From an uncultured Eubacteriales bacterium (GTDB taxonomy: Bacteria > Bacillota > Clostridia > Peptostreptococcales > Anaerovoracaceae), in contig CACYFZ010000009.1 of assembly GCA_902773835.1 (NCBI GenBank), positions 36,575-100,574 of the forward strand: 64,000 nt of DNA, written 5' to 3'. Made by a program: the position numbers and the translations under genes. Below, piece by piece: positions 53,668-62,899 of the stretch. The notes beneath the pieces are model-generated. The model had not been told where the DNA came from, ran no database searches, and was given only the letters and a program-made list of their open reading frames with translations. Numbering within the stretch: the first letter of the stretch is position 1; the number at the start of each line of letters is the position of its first letter.

Positions 53668-53832
53668 AGATAAAAACTGTCGATTTTATCGACAACTTAT
53701 AAAAGGTATCGAAAAATGGCGAAAAATGGCCGTTTTTCAAAACATATTTATATAAATCGTAATATTGTTATATGAAATTGAATAGTTGAATCGCTCTGAG
53801 AGAGCCGATGTATCAACGGAAAAGAGGAAAAA
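53668..53832 (+). other. deoC-udp intergenic region with small hairpins
   Basis: 165 nt without a gene. It holds a TGTCGAT/ATCGACA stem (about 53677-53693), a tandem CGAAAAATGG duplication (about 53709-53728) and a GAAAAA/TTTTTC stem near 53722-53739, then A/T-rich DNA up to the AGAGGA ribosome site of udp. The function is unclear; partial termination or RNA processing is possible. Confidence 0.35.
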
Positions 53833-54621
53833 ATGGTAGATTATACAGAAGGTGGCGGCTATCAATATCACGTAGGACTGAGACCGGGAGATGTAGGAGA
53901 ATATGTAATCCTTCCGGGAGACCCGCACAGGGTTCCGAAGATTGCAGCTTATTTCGACAACGCAGAAAAAGTTGCCGACAGTCGTGAGTATGTCACATAC
54001 ACGGGTTACCTCGACGGAGTAAAAGTAAGCTGCACTTCCACCGGAGTGGGCGGACCATCCGCATCAATCGCTCTTGAAGAAGTAGCCAATGTGGGCGGAA
54101 AGACTTTCATCAGGGTCGGAACCTGCGGAGGAATGGACATAGATGTAAAGGGCGGAGACATCGTAGTTGCGACAGGTGCAGTCCGCATGGACGGTACTTC
54201 CAAGGAGTATGCTCCTATAGAGTATCCGGCAGTTGCGGATGTTACGGTAGCAGCTGCACTCGTACAGGCAGCCAAGAAACTGGGCGCCGACTATCACCAG
54301 GGAGTGGTTCAGTGTAAGGACGCTTTCTACGGACAGCACATGCCGGAAGCTCTTCCTAACAGCTATGAGCTTCTGAACAAGTGGGAGGCCTGGCTGAGAC
54401 TGGGCTGCAAGGCGTCCGAGATGGAGTCTGCAACTCTCTTTATCGTCGGCGCCTACAGAAGACTCAGGGTCGGCTCCGTATTCCTGACGGTTGCGAATCA
54501 GGAAAGAGAGAAGGCCGGACTTCCTAATCCGCAGGAACACGACACAAATCTGGCCATAAAATGCGCTATCGAAGCCATCCGCATGTTGATTGCGGAAGAT
54601 AAGGAAAACGAAAAGAAATAG
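53833..54621 (+). CDS. udp: Uridine phosphorylase-type nucleoside phosphorylase
   Basis: 262 residues of the NP-I family. It has [44 protein letters not shown] (phosphate and ribose site), and [14 protein letters not shown] (Met-Glu ribose contact, about residue 196). The pattern fits uridine phosphorylase, splitting uridine to uracil and ribose-1-phosphate; activity on deoxyuridine or thymidine is possible. Its products feed upp (uracil) and deoB (pentose-1-phosphate). AGAGGA lies before ATG 53833. It lies between deoC and deoB. Confidence 0.88.
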   Translation: MVDYTEGGGYQYHVGLRPGDVGEYVILPGDPHRVPKIAAYFDNAEKVADSREYVTYTGYLDGVKVSCTSTGVGGPSASIALEEVANVGGKTFIRVGTCGGMDIDVKGGDIVVATGAVRMDGTSKEYAPIEYPAVADVTVAAALVQAAKKLGADYHQGVVQCKDAFYGQHMPEALPNSYELLNKWEAWLRLGCKASEMESATLFIVGAYRRLRVGSVFLTVANQEREKAGLPNPQEHDTNLAIKCAIEAIRMLIAEDKENEKK

Positions 54622-54656
54622 AGATCTCTTAATTACCGGTTATAGGAGTTGTTATT

Positions 54657-55817
54657 ATGAAAAGAGTATTTTGGATAGTATTAGACAGCGTAGGCCTCGG
54701 AGGCGCACCGGATGCGGCGGACTTCGGGGACGACGGAGCCGATACGCTCGGCAGCTGTTATAAGAGCGGGGGAATGAAAGTTCCTCATATGGAAAGTATG
54801 GGGCTGGCCAATATCGAGGGCACGACATTCCGTGCGCCTAAAGATGATATAGTCGGCTGTTACTGCCGCATGCATGAGAAATCAATGGGTAAGGATACGA
54901 CAGTAGGGCATTGGGAGATGGCCGGAATGGTATCTCCGAAGCCTCTTCCTACATATCCTGAAGGATTCCCGCAGGATGTCCTGGATAAGCTGGAAAAAGC
55001 CTGGGGCAGGAAGATTATTTGCAACCTGCCGTACTCCGGGACCGAGGTAATCAAAGATTACGGAAACGAGCATATAGAAACCGGAGCCCTCATAGTTTAC
55101 ACAAGTGCAGACTCCGTTCTTCAGATAGCGGCACACGAAGATGTAGTTCCTATCGAGCAGCTCTATGAATATTGCAGACAAGCCAGAGAAATAATGCAGG
55201 GTGAGCACGGAGTAGGGCGTATCATAGCCAGACCGTTCGAAGGCGAATGGCCGTATAAGAGAACGGTAAGACGCCATGACTTCAGCCTTCAGCCGCCACG
55301 CGAAACCGTTCTTGATGCCCTGAAAAAAGAAGGCTTCGTAAACATCGGTGTAGGAAAGATTTACGATATCTTCGCAGGAAAGAGCGTTATGCTTAGCTAT
55401 CCTAATAAAGGAAACAATGCCAATATGGAACGAGTTCTGGATATCGCAGATTCGGATTTCGAAGGACTATGCTACGTTAACCTCGTAGATACTGATATGA
55501 TTTACGGACACAGAAGAGACGTTCCCGCATATACAAAGGCTCTCTGCGATGTGGATGTTCAGATCGGACAGCTCATGGAAAAGCTGAGAGATGATGACAT
55601 CTTAATCGTAACGGCAGACCACGGCTGTGATCCGGGATATACCGGAACAGACCATACAAGGGAAGACGTACCGTGCCTCATCTACGGACCGAAGCTGAAG
55701 AAGGGCGTAGACCTCGGATGCCGCGACACATTCGCGGATATGGGAGCCACCATAGCTGACTTCTTCGGCATCAGCTACCGTGGCGACGGAGCTTCATTCC
55801 TAAAGGAAATCCAGTAG
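54657..55817 (+). CDS. deoB: Phosphopentomutase
   Basis: 386 residues of the alkaline-phosphatase fold. It has the metal-binding IVLDSVGLGGAPDA at the N terminus, GKDTTVGHWEMAGM with the phosphorylated Thr (about residue 85), NLVDTDMIYGHRRD, and TADHGCDPGYTGTDHTRE with metal ligands near 320. It interconverts (deoxy)ribose-1-phosphate and 5-phosphate. The stop codon sits inside a tandemly repeated 32-nt unit, and two hairpins follow. It is the last gene of the deo operon. Confidence 0.95.
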   Translation: MKRVFWIVLDSVGLGGAPDAADFGDDGADTLGSCYKSGGMKVPHMESMGLANIEGTTFRAPKDDIVGCYCRMHEKSMGKDTTVGHWEMAGMVSPKPLPTYPEGFPQDVLDKLEKAWGRKIICNLPYSGTEVIKDYGNEHIETGALIVYTSADSVLQIAAHEDVVPIEQLYEYCRQAREIMQGEHGVGRIIARPFEGEWPYKRTVRRHDFSLQPPRETVLDALKKEGFVNIGVGKIYDIFAGKSVMLSYPNKGNNANMERVLDIADSDFEGLCYVNLVDTDMIYGHRRDVPAYTKALCDVDVQIGQLMEKLRDDDILIVTADHGCDPGYTGTDHTREDVPCLIYGPKLKKGVDLGCRDTFADMGATIADFFGISYRGDGASFLKEIQ

Positions 55818-55897
55818 TCGCCTTAAATAGATTAAAGGAAATCCATTAATTGCCTTAAATAGATTAAAGGAAATCCAATAGTCGCATTCAAATAGAT
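55801..55897 (+). repeat. Three tandem 32-33-nt units at the deoB 3' end
   Basis: Units 55801-55832, 55833-55864 and 55865-55897 each begin TAAAGGAAATCCA and end AAATAGAT. The first contains the last codons and stop of deoB, so the repeat is a duplication of the gene's own end into the 3' untranslated region. Confidence 0.85.
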
Positions 55898-55910
55898 AAA
55901 ATGTAAATAA

Positions 55911-55956
55911 TTGAGCCTATCAGTCTGAAAAAAGGCTAATAGGCTCAATTTTTTTT
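55911..55956 (+). terminator. deo operon terminator
   Basis: Perfect 10-bp stem TTGAGCCTAT / ATAGGCTCAA followed by eight T. Confidence 0.92.
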
Positions 55957-55995
55957 AAATTCTTACCGAAAATCTATAAAAAACAGTAAAAATCG

Positions 55996-56067
55996 TTTGA
56001 AATCAGCCGATTTCAAAGCAAAACTGAGCCTTTAGCTTTTATTTAATAGTCAAAGGCTCAGTTTTTG
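55996..56067. terminator. Second hairpin cluster, probable bidirectional terminator
   Basis: TTTGAAATC/GATTTCAAA (55996-56017) without a T-tract, then an 11-bp stem ACTGAGCCTTT / AAAGGCTCAGT (56023-56062) with T-rich flanks on both strands. It can back up deo termination and end the convergent nucleoside-transporter transcript. The GAGCC/GGCTC stem shares its core with the preceding terminator. Confidence 0.75.
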
Positions 56068-56124
56068 TGTTTTTATCTCATTCCCTTATTTTGTATTTTA
56101 TTTCATGCCATTTATTTTATGTTT

Positions 56125-57066
56125 TTATCTCATGCCCTTATCGTAAGGTATTCCTTCTGCCTTAGGAGCTCTGGAGTTCTTGGATGTGAATGCCAGAACA
56201 ATCAGAGAGATAATGTACGGCAGCATGTTGTAGACCGTACTAGGCATGTGCAGAGCTGCCAGGAATCCGATACCTGTGTATACATTGGACAGGGCACGGA
56301 ACATTCCGAAGAGCAGTGCCGCAAGAGCGATCTTGGTAGGTCTCCACTGACCGAAGATCATTACGGCGAGTGCCAGGAAGCCGAAGCCGGCAACACCCAT
56401 CTCGAATTTCCACTCTGATACACCGGCAGTGATATATACGATACCACCGAGTCCTCCGAGGAATCCTGAGATAAGAACTCCCGCCCATCTCATGGCATAT
56501 ACATTGATACCTACAGAATCTGCAGCCTGTGGGTTCTCGCCGCAGGCCTGGAGCCTGAGTCCGAACTTCGTCTTGTAAAGAACAAAGTAGGAGACTATAA
56601 GCAGAACTATAGCCATAAGCATGAACCAGTTGAATTCGAATTTTCCTATATATTTCAGGAAAGCCTTCTTCTCGTGGATGTACTGAATCGAGGAAGATAC
56701 GTTGTCCGGATTCAGTGATGTGTTCATGGCTCTTACGAATACCGTCGCTGCGGCAGTTGCCAGAAGGTTCATAGCAGTACCGATAAGCGTTTGGTCAGCT
56801 TTGAAGTTGATGGACGCTACGGCCAGCAAGCAGGAGTATATAACTCCGATGATGACGGCTGCTAAAGTAGTAGCCAGAACGATAACGATCTTTGAGCTGT
56901 CTGACGGAAGCAGGAACATTGTTACCGCACCACCGAGAGCTCCCATTACCATTATGCCCTCAAGTCCGAGGTTGATTACGCCGGAGTGCTCAGAGAAGCA
57001 TCCGCCGAGCGCCACCAGGCAAAGAACCGAGGCGAATATAATTGTGTATTGTACTAATAGTAACAT
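56125..57066 (-). CDS. Nucleoside ABC transporter permease (second subunit)
   Basis: 313 residues of the BMP-associated branched-chain-type permease family. It has many membrane helices, CFSEHSGVINLGLEGIMVMGAL near the start, and the cytoplasmic loop GLRLQACGENPQAADSVGINV that docks the ATPase. With the other permease and the two-domain ATPase it forms a nucleoside importer of the NupNOPQ/Bmp type. ATG 57066 overlaps the previous permease's stop (TAATG), with AAAGGAGGTGA upstream. It is the last gene of the unit. Confidence 0.88.
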   Translation of the reverse strand: MLLLVQYTIIFASVLCLVALGGCFSEHSGVINLGLEGIMVMGALGGAVTMFLLPSDSSKIVIVLATTLAAVIIGVIYSCLLAVASINFKADQTLIGTAMNLLATAAATVFVRAMNTSLNPDNVSSSIQYIHEKKAFLKYIGKFEFNWFMLMAIVLLIVSYFVLYKTKFGLRLQACGENPQAADSVGINVYAMRWAGVLISGFLGGLGGIVYITAGVSEWKFEMGVAGFGFLALAVMIFGQWRPTKIALAALLFGMFRALSNVYTGIGFLAALHMPSTVYNMLPYIISLIVLAFTSKNSRAPKAEGIPYDKGMR

Positions 57067-58235
57067 TACTTATCACCTCCTTTTGAAGCATCGTCAGCTT
57101 TAATCTCTTTACCTGTCACCTTTGAAACTTCTTTCTTCTTAGAACCTCTGTCAATCCAGTTGTTCAGTGCGAACTTGAAGAAGAGTACGAATCCGCAGAG
57201 GTAGATGATGATCGATGAGATCAAATCGGAAATCTGCGAAGGATATACCGACTTATTGATAAGCGCTCCGCCGTCCGTAATGGACTGGATGAAGAAGGAT
57301 GCAAATATCGTGCCGATAGGGTGAAGTCCTCCGAGGAAGGTAGCGGCGATTCCGTTGAAGCCCATGCCCGGAACGGATGTCTGGGTAGTGGACCATTCCT
57401 GATAACCTGTCAGGAAGAGGAATGCTGCACCGATGCCTGCGAGAGCGCCACCGATAGCCAGCGTTACGATGATGTTCTGCTTTTCCTTCATACCCGCATA
57501 CATAGCGGCTTCTTTGTTATAACCGGTAGCCTTCAGCTCATATCCGAACTTGGTCTTGGACAGAATAACCCAAATCAGTATCGCAAAGAGAATTGCGAGC
57601 GGAATGGCAAGTGTTACTGTCTTGTTGTTTGAGAACATTGCATTCAGACCGGCTGTAGGTATAAGTGCTGCTTTGTTGGCAGATGCCAGCTTCAGCGTGT
57701 ACGGGCTGGCCGGATCTTTTACCTTATTCAGCATCATATTTGTAAGATACAAAAGTATCCAGTTAAGCATGATACCGGAAATAACTTCGTTTACATTTCT
57801 GTATGCTTTAAGTGCTCCGGAAATAGCTCCGACAACAGCACCTGCGAGGGCTGCGATCAGAAGGCAAACAAACCATGGCATATGCCATGCGAGCGCTGCA
57901 TAAAGTCCGAAACATGCACCGGCTTCGTACTGTCCGGCAGCTCCGATATTAAACAGACCTACCTTATAGCAGAAGCAGATGGACAGCGCACACATCAGAA
58001 GAGGTGCTGTCTTGGCCAGAGTATTACCGAGTGCCTTCATTCTGGCCGGATGACTTGATCTCGACAGGAAGTTCAGGAGGATGGTCTTGATGGCCTCTCC
58101 TGCACCTACCGGATTGATTATCAAAAGTACGATGTATCCGATCAAAAGTCCGAGAGCTATACATATCAAAGATGTAAGTATGGCCTGGAAGGACGGATTC
58201 TTCAGAAGGCTTTTCTTTTCAGCTTTCTCGTTCAT
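57066..58235 (-). CDS. Nucleoside ABC transporter permease (first subunit)
   Basis: 389 residues with about ten membrane helices. It contains the permease signature YKVGLFNIGAAGQYEAGACFG and the coupling loop KTKFGYELKATGYNKEAAMYAGM. The N and C termini are charged. It heterodimerises with the 56125-57066 permease. The start ATG 58235 overlaps the ATPase stop (TAATG), indicating coupled translation. The substrate is inferred to be nucleosides from the Bmp-type family and the salvage genes on either side. Confidence 0.88.
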   Translation of the reverse strand: MNEKAEKKSLLKNPSFQAILTSLICIALGLLIGYIVLLIINPVGAGEAIKTILLNFLSRSSHPARMKALGNTLAKTAPLLMCALSICFCYKVGLFNIGAAGQYEAGACFGLYAALAWHMPWFVCLLIAALAGAVVGAISGALKAYRNVNEVISGIMLNWILLYLTNMMLNKVKDPASPYTLKLASANKAALIPTAGLNAMFSNNKTVTLAIPLAILFAILIWVILSKTKFGYELKATGYNKEAAMYAGMKEKQNIIVTLAIGGALAGIGAAFLFLTGYQEWSTTQTSVPGMGFNGIAATFLGGLHPIGTIFASFFIQSITDGGALINKSVYPSQISDLISSIIIYLCGFVLFFKFALNNWIDRGSKKKEVSKVTGKEIKADDASKGGDK

Positions 58236-59839
58236 TACGCTTCCTCCTTCCCGCTTCTTACATTGTCAATAACTTCTGATTCTTCGATCTCGCTCGTATT
58301 GGCATTGACCGTAACATTTTTCTTGGCGCCTGCCATGTAAAGACCGAGCTCTTCAACCGTGGTTTTCTTAGGATCGAGTTCTCCGACGAGTTCGCCTTCG
58401 TACATAACGAGGATTCTGTCAGGAACATTCATAACCTCTTCCAGCTCAAGCGATACAAGCAGAACGGCTCTTCCGTTGTCACGTTCTTCGATAAGATGTC
58501 TGTGAACACCCTCGATAGCGCCGACGTCGAGACCTCTTGTCGGCTGTACGGCAACGAGGAGCTTGTGTTCCTTGTCTATCTCACGTGCGATGATTGCTTT
58601 CTGCTGGTTACCGCCGGACATAGCACGGGCGATTGTGATAGGGCCCTGTCCGGATCTTACGTCATGCTCAGCTTCAAGCTTTTCGGAGTATGCGCGAATC
58701 TCCTTTTTCTTAAGGAATCCGCTCTTGGCCGTAAACTCAGGCTCAAAGTATCTCTGGAGAACCATGTTGTACTCGAGAGGATAATCGAGAACGAGTCCGT
58801 GTTTGTGTCTGTCCTCAGGAATATGCGACATTCCGTGCGTGGATCTGTGCCTTATAGAGGACTTGGACACGTCTTCTCCGCAGAGAGTGATCTTTCCGTC
58901 AACCAGAGGTTCCATGCCGGTGAGTCCGTAAACGAATTCGGTCTGACCGTTTCCGTCGATACCGGCGATACAAACGATTTCTCCCTCTCTGACTTCTAAG
59001 CTTACATCCTTGACCGCGTTGTTGGCATGTACTTTAGAAGCAACTGTCATTCCCTCGACTTTGAGAATTACATCTCCTGTCTTGGCAGGCTTCTTTTCAA
59101 CTACCATATTTACATCACGGCCTACCATCATGCGGCTCATTTCTTCTTTTGAAGTATCAGCCACATCAACGGTTCCGATGTACTTACCGCGGCGCAGTAC
59201 CGTAACTCTATCGGCAACTGCTTTAATCTCATTCAGCTTGTGAGTGATGAAGAGTATCGATTTGCCCTCAGCTCTGAGATTTTTCATGATCTGCATGAGC
59301 TCTTCGATCTCCTGCGGTGTAAGTACGGCTGTCGGTTCATCGAAAATGAGAATCTCATTGTCTCTGTAAAGCATCTTCAGAATCTCGGTTCTCTGCTGCA
59401 TTCCGACCGTGATGTCTTCAATCTTGGCATCCGGATCTACCTGCAGACCGTACTTTTCGGACAGAGCCATAACCTTGGCTCTTGCTTCTTCCATCTGGAG
59501 CATTCCGCCTTTGGTAGACTCAACTCCGAGGATGATGTTCTCGAGTACGGTGAAGCATTGAACGAGTTTGAAGTGCTGATGAACCATTCCGATGCCGAGG
59601 TCATTGGCATCATTAGGGTTGTTGATTTTTACCTCTTTGCCATCCTTCTTGATTACGCCTTCTTCAGCCTGATACAGACCGAACAGGACGGACATAAGAG
59701 TGGATTTTCCGGCACCATTCTCACCGAGTAAGGCATGAATCTCGCCTTTCTTCAGCTGCAAAGTAATATTGTCATTTGCAATAATGCCGGGGAATCGCTT
59801 GGTGATGTTCACCATTTCTATGGCATATTCTTGGCCCAT
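58235..59839 (-). CDS. Nucleoside ABC transporter ATP-binding protein (two ATPase domains)
   Basis: 534 residues with two ABC domains. The first has the Walker A loop GENGAGKSTLMSVLFGLY, a DITVGMQQRTEILK signature and ILIFDEPTAVLTPQE; the second has GIDGNGQTEFVYGLTG, MSGGNQQKAIIAREI and a degenerate Walker B. This is the RbsA/NupO-like double ATPase used by BMP-family nucleoside importers. GGAGG precedes ATG 59839. A hairpin (59926-59958) separates it from the lipoprotein gene, likely setting a higher dose of the binding protein. Confidence 0.92.
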   Translation of the reverse strand: MGQEYAIEMVNITKRFPGIIANDNITLQLKKGEIHALLGENGAGKSTLMSVLFGLYQAEEGVIKKDGKEVKINNPNDANDLGIGMVHQHFKLVQCFTVLENIILGVESTKGGMLQMEEARAKVMALSEKYGLQVDPDAKIEDITVGMQQRTEILKMLYRDNEILIFDEPTAVLTPQEIEELMQIMKNLRAEGKSILFITHKLNEIKAVADRVTVLRRGKYIGTVDVADTSKEEMSRMMVGRDVNMVVEKKPAKTGDVILKVEGMTVASKVHANNAVKDVSLEVREGEIVCIAGIDGNGQTEFVYGLTGMEPLVDGKITLCGEDVSKSSIRHRSTHGMSHIPEDRHKHGLVLDYPLEYNMVLQRYFEPEFTAKSGFLKKKEIRAYSEKLEAEHDVRSGQGPITIARAMSGGNQQKAIIAREIDKEHKLLVAVQPTRGLDVGAIEGVHRHLIEERDNGRAVLLVSLELEEVMNVPDRILVMYEGELVGELDPKKTTVEELGLYMAGAKKNVTVNANTSEIEESEVIDNVRSGKEEA

Positions 59840-59925
59840 AACTTCAACTCCTCCGTCTCATATAACAATAGTTTAAGATGTTATTATTTTATCATAAAAT
59901 GCTTATAATTTTGCTCTTTCAAGAC

Positions 59926-59958
59926 ATAAAAAAGACGGCCTCTTTTCGAGACCGTCTT
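59926..59958 (-). terminator. Hairpin between binding-protein and ATPase genes
   Basis: Minus-strand stem AAGACGG-CTC / GAG-CCGTCTT with one wobble pair (59932-59958) followed by a short T-run. The position fits partial termination that lowers transporter expression relative to the lipoprotein. Confidence 0.7.
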
Positions 59959-59998
59959 CGCTGTTAACTATTCAAGTAACGGCTCATGCGCAAATGCG

Positions 59999-61144
59999 TT
60001 AGCCCTTGATAGCTCCCTGATCATCAACCTTTACAGCCTTAGTCTCAGGAATCTTTTCTGTGTCGTCGGAAACTGTTCTTGTTCCGTCGAAGAGCTCTTT
60101 TACGAGAGTCTCATAGTCAGCCTGCTGGAAGCCGTCGCCCCACTGAGTGGATTCAGGCAGCTGTACATAGTTGTCAGCAGGTGTCTCGGAAACGAGTCCG
60201 AGGCTCTCAATCTTACCCTTGTAGTCGTCCCACTTGCCTTCGTTTATAGCACCGAGGAGTGTCTTAACTGTAGGAGCAAGACCCTTCATAGCAGAAGTAA
60301 CTGTCATGTCAGGATAATCCTTGTTGATAGTAGGTGCCTGGTCAACGTCAACGCCGATAACCTTGCCGTTTGTCTTAGCAGCAGCTTCGCAAGCAGATGT
60401 GTAGATACCACCGCCGCAAGCGAATACGCACTCTGTGCCAGAACCGTACCATGTGTCCATAGCAGCTGTGATGTCAGCATCGCCGTTGAACTGTCCGCCG
60501 TATACGTACTTGATCTCTACGTCTGTCTTCTCCATCTCCTGAGCAGCAGCATCAGCACCCTGAACAAATCCGTGTCCGTATCTCTGTACGGCAGGTACTG
60601 CCATTCCGCCGAGGAATCCGAGCTTAGTGTATCCGAGCTTAACAGCAGCATATCCTGCCATGTAGCCGGCCAGCTCTTCCTTATAAACAGCGCTGTATAC
60701 GTTGTCCTGCTTGAACTCTCTCTCACCGTATGCTGTGAGGTCACCCTCGGATACGTCGAGAGCTACGAACTTAACATCCTCATACATAGGAGCTACTTCG
60801 TAGATAGCATTAGCGAATGCATAACCAGGCATTACGATTACGTTGTAGCCTTCCTCGATAGCTTCTTCGATTGAAGAAACACGGTCAGCATCGGAATCGG
60901 AAGCAGGCTTTTTGTATGTGAAGTCAATATCGTTGCCCTCGCAATACTCTTTGCAAGCTTCATAAGTTGTCTGGTTGAAGGACTGGTCTGTGATGTCGCC
61001 GTAGTCAGTTACCATTGCAACCTTCATAGCAGCTGCATCAGCTTCTTCTCCGCCTTCTTCTCCGCCGCCGGAATTACCGCCCCCGCATGCTGCCAGTACG
61101 AGTACCATAATAGCTGCGAGGGTTAACATAAGAAACTTCTTCAT
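59999..61144 (-). CDS. BMP-family nucleoside-binding lipoprotein
   Basis: 381 residues. A signal peptide with lipobox LAAC (Cys20) is followed by a Gly/Glu-rich linker and the BMP/PnrA fold: VAMVTDYGDITDQSFNQ, NVIVMPGYAFANAIYEVA, AGYMAGYAAVKLGYTKLGF (a family hallmark), CVFACGGGIYTSA and VIGVDVDQ. It captures nucleosides outside the membrane for the downstream ABC transporter. GAGGAGGATC precedes ATG 61144. A -10 TATAAT (61216-61221) with a weak -35 (61239-61244) lies 70 nt upstream. Confidence 0.93.
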   Translation of the reverse strand: MKKFLMLTLAAIMVLVLAACGGGNSGGGEEGGEEADAAAMKVAMVTDYGDITDQSFNQTTYEACKEYCEGNDIDFTYKKPASDSDADRVSSIEEAIEEGYNVIVMPGYAFANAIYEVAPMYEDVKFVALDVSEGDLTAYGEREFKQDNVYSAVYKEELAGYMAGYAAVKLGYTKLGFLGGMAVPAVQRYGHGFVQGADAAAQEMEKTDVEIKYVYGGQFNGDADITAAMDTWYGSGTECVFACGGGIYTSACEAAAKTNGKVIGVDVDQAPTINKDYPDMTVTSAMKGLAPTVKTLLGAINEGKWDDYKGKIESLGLVSETPADNYVQLPESTQWGDGFQQADYETLVKELFDGTRTVSDDTEKIPETKAVKVDDQGAIKG

Positions 61145-61215
61145 TTTTGATCCTCCTCTGAAAATCTCAAAGTTTAATGTGGTTTGGAATTTCGAATTAA
61201 AATTCCTGCGTAGTA

Positions 61216-61244
61216 ATTATACTCTGTTATTAATCAAAATAGAA
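61216..61244 (-). promoter_or_regulatory. Promoter of the nucleoside importer
   Basis: Perfect -10 TATAAT (61216-61221) with a 17-nt spacer to a weak -35 TTCTAT (61239-61244) on the minus strand. Confidence 0.5.
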
Positions 61245-61280
61245 GAAAAAAGAAAAAATTTTAGAACAATTAAAAATTTT

Positions 61281-61309
61281 TTGCACTGAGTTATATATAT
61301 TAATATATA
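61281..61309 (+). promoter_or_regulatory. tdk-psuK-psuG promoter
   Basis: TTGCAC (61281-61286), 17-nt spacer, TATATA(AT) (61304-61309), about 40 nt upstream of tdk. It diverges from the importer promoter across a very A/T-rich gap. Confidence 0.5.
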
Positions 61310-61346
61310 ATGCATCTTCGTAGTATAATGTCTTCGGAGGAATATT

Positions 61347-61931
61347 ATGGCAAAGTTATATTTTAAATACGGCGCGATGGGCTCATCCAAATCGGCTCAG
61401 GCGCTTACTACCAAATTCAATTATGAAGAAAAAGGCATGACCGTCTGGCTCATAAAGCCCGGCACAGACACAAGAGACGGCGCTGATATCATTAAAAGCA
61501 GAATCGGCCTGAGCCAGAAAGCACAGATTATCGCGCCTGACGAAGATATAATTGAGGCGTACAAAAATGCCGGTAACTACGATGTTATCATCGCAGACGA
61601 AGCTCAGTTTCTAACGCCGAATCAGATAGAACAACTGAGAAAACTCGTCGATGAGGAAGATCTTCCCGTTCTGTGCTTCGGACTCAGAACCGACTTTCTC
61701 ACTCATTTCTTTCCCGGCGCTCAGCGCTTAATGGAACTTGCCGACTCTATTACGGAAATAAAAACCATTTGCGAATGCGGAAGCAAGGCAACCGTAAATG
61801 CCCGAATAGACGAAAACGGAAAGATGGTCACTAAAGGCAGTCAGGTTATGCTCGGCGGAAACGACAGCTATACCGCTATGTGCCACAAGTGCTGGACCGA
61901 TCGCATAAAAGAGCAGGCGGAGGAAAAGTAA
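61347..61931 (+). CDS. tdk: Thymidine kinase
   Basis: 194 residues of the type II thymidine kinase family. The N-terminal phosphate loop reads YGAMGSSKSAQAL, followed by DEAQFLTPNQIEQL (Mg site, catalytic Glu), GLRTDFLTHFFPGAQRL and the zinc ligands in ICECGSKATVNAR and CHKCW. It phosphorylates imported thymidine or deoxyuridine. CGGAGGA lies before ATG 61347. The stop TAA shares its last base with the psuK ATG, so the two are coupled. Confidence 0.93.
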   Translation: MAKLYFKYGAMGSSKSAQALTTKFNYEEKGMTVWLIKPGTDTRDGADIIKSRIGLSQKAQIIAPDEDIIEAYKNAGNYDVIIADEAQFLTPNQIEQLRKLVDEEDLPVLCFGLRTDFLTHFFPGAQRLMELADSITEIKTICECGSKATVNARIDENGKMVTKGSQVMLGGNDSYTAMCHKCWTDRIKEQAEEK

Positions 61932-62878
61932 TGGAAGGATATGTAGTAGTAATAGGAGCAGCGAATATAGATATAGGAGGAACTCCTGGCAATACGCTTA
62001 TTCCCGCCGACTCCAATCCGGGACATATCTCAATTAACTACGGAGGAGTTGCCAGAAATATCGCGCATAACCTCTGTCTTCTCGGAGTACCCGTCAAATT
62101 CATAACCGCAATAGGCGGCGATGTTCTCGGAGAAGAAATGATACGTCATTGCGAAAGCATAGGTATGGATACTTCCCATGTTATTCGCATTCCGGATGAG
62201 ACCTCTTCTATGTACTTGTACATAAATGAGAATAACGGAGATATGCATGTGGCCATAGATCAAATGACCATATGCAGCAAGATTACTCCGGAATATATAG
62301 CATCAATTTCAAATGTAATAAACGGGGCCACGGCCGTGGTGATAGATACCAATATTTCCACTGATACTCTCGCGGCACTAAAGGAAATCTGCGAAGCGCC
62401 TATTTATGTAGATCCTGTTTCCACCGCATTGGCGGAAAGAGTTAAACCTTGTTTGGACGGAATAGACACCATAAAACCGAACCGTCTTGAAGCTGAATAC
62501 CTGACCGGAATGACCATCCAGACCGAAGCCGATTACAGGGCCGCGGCTTCAGCCATACTGGATATGGGAGTAAGACGCGTATTTATGTCAATGGGATCTG
62601 AAGGTATGATAGCTGCAGATAAAAACAATATGTATATAGTCGGAGAATATCCTACGGAAGTTGTGTGCACCACGGGCGCCGGAGATTCGGCAATAGCTGC
62701 AATTGTATGGGCTTCTACCGTAATAGCAGACAGACATTCGCTGGTAACTGCATCTAAAGCAGCTAATGTAGTAGCTGCCATGACTGTTTCCACACAAGAA
62801 ACCAACAATTCGGATATATCTCACGAAGCTGCTTTTAATAAAATTATTAATTCAAGTATGCAGGTAAAAAAGTTATAA
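61931..62878 (+). CDS. psuK: PfkB-family pseudouridine kinase
   Basis: 315 residues from ATG 61931 (GGAGG upstream). It has the ribokinase-fold motifs VVIGAANIDIGG at the N terminus, NYGGVARNIAHNLCLLGV and the anion-hole GAGDSAIAAIVWAS with the catalytic Asp (about residue 252). Adjacency to psuG, 21 nt downstream, identifies pseudouridine as the probable substrate, giving pseudouridine-5'-phosphate. A 17-residue upstream extension overlapping tdk was rejected. Confidence 0.9.
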   Translation: MEGYVVVIGAANIDIGGTPGNTLIPADSNPGHISINYGGVARNIAHNLCLLGVPVKFITAIGGDVLGEEMIRHCESIGMDTSHVIRIPDETSSMYLYINENNGDMHVAIDQMTICSKITPEYIASISNVINGATAVVIDTNISTDTLAALKEICEAPIYVDPVSTALAERVKPCLDGIDTIKPNRLEAEYLTGMTIQTEADYRAAASAILDMGVRRVFMSMGSEGMIAADKNNMYIVGEYPTEVVCTTGAGDSAIAAIVWASTVIADRHSLVTASKAANVVAAMTVSTQETNNSDISHEAAFNKIINSSMQVKKL

Positions 62879-62899
62879 GAATATAAGGAGTAAAAAAAA

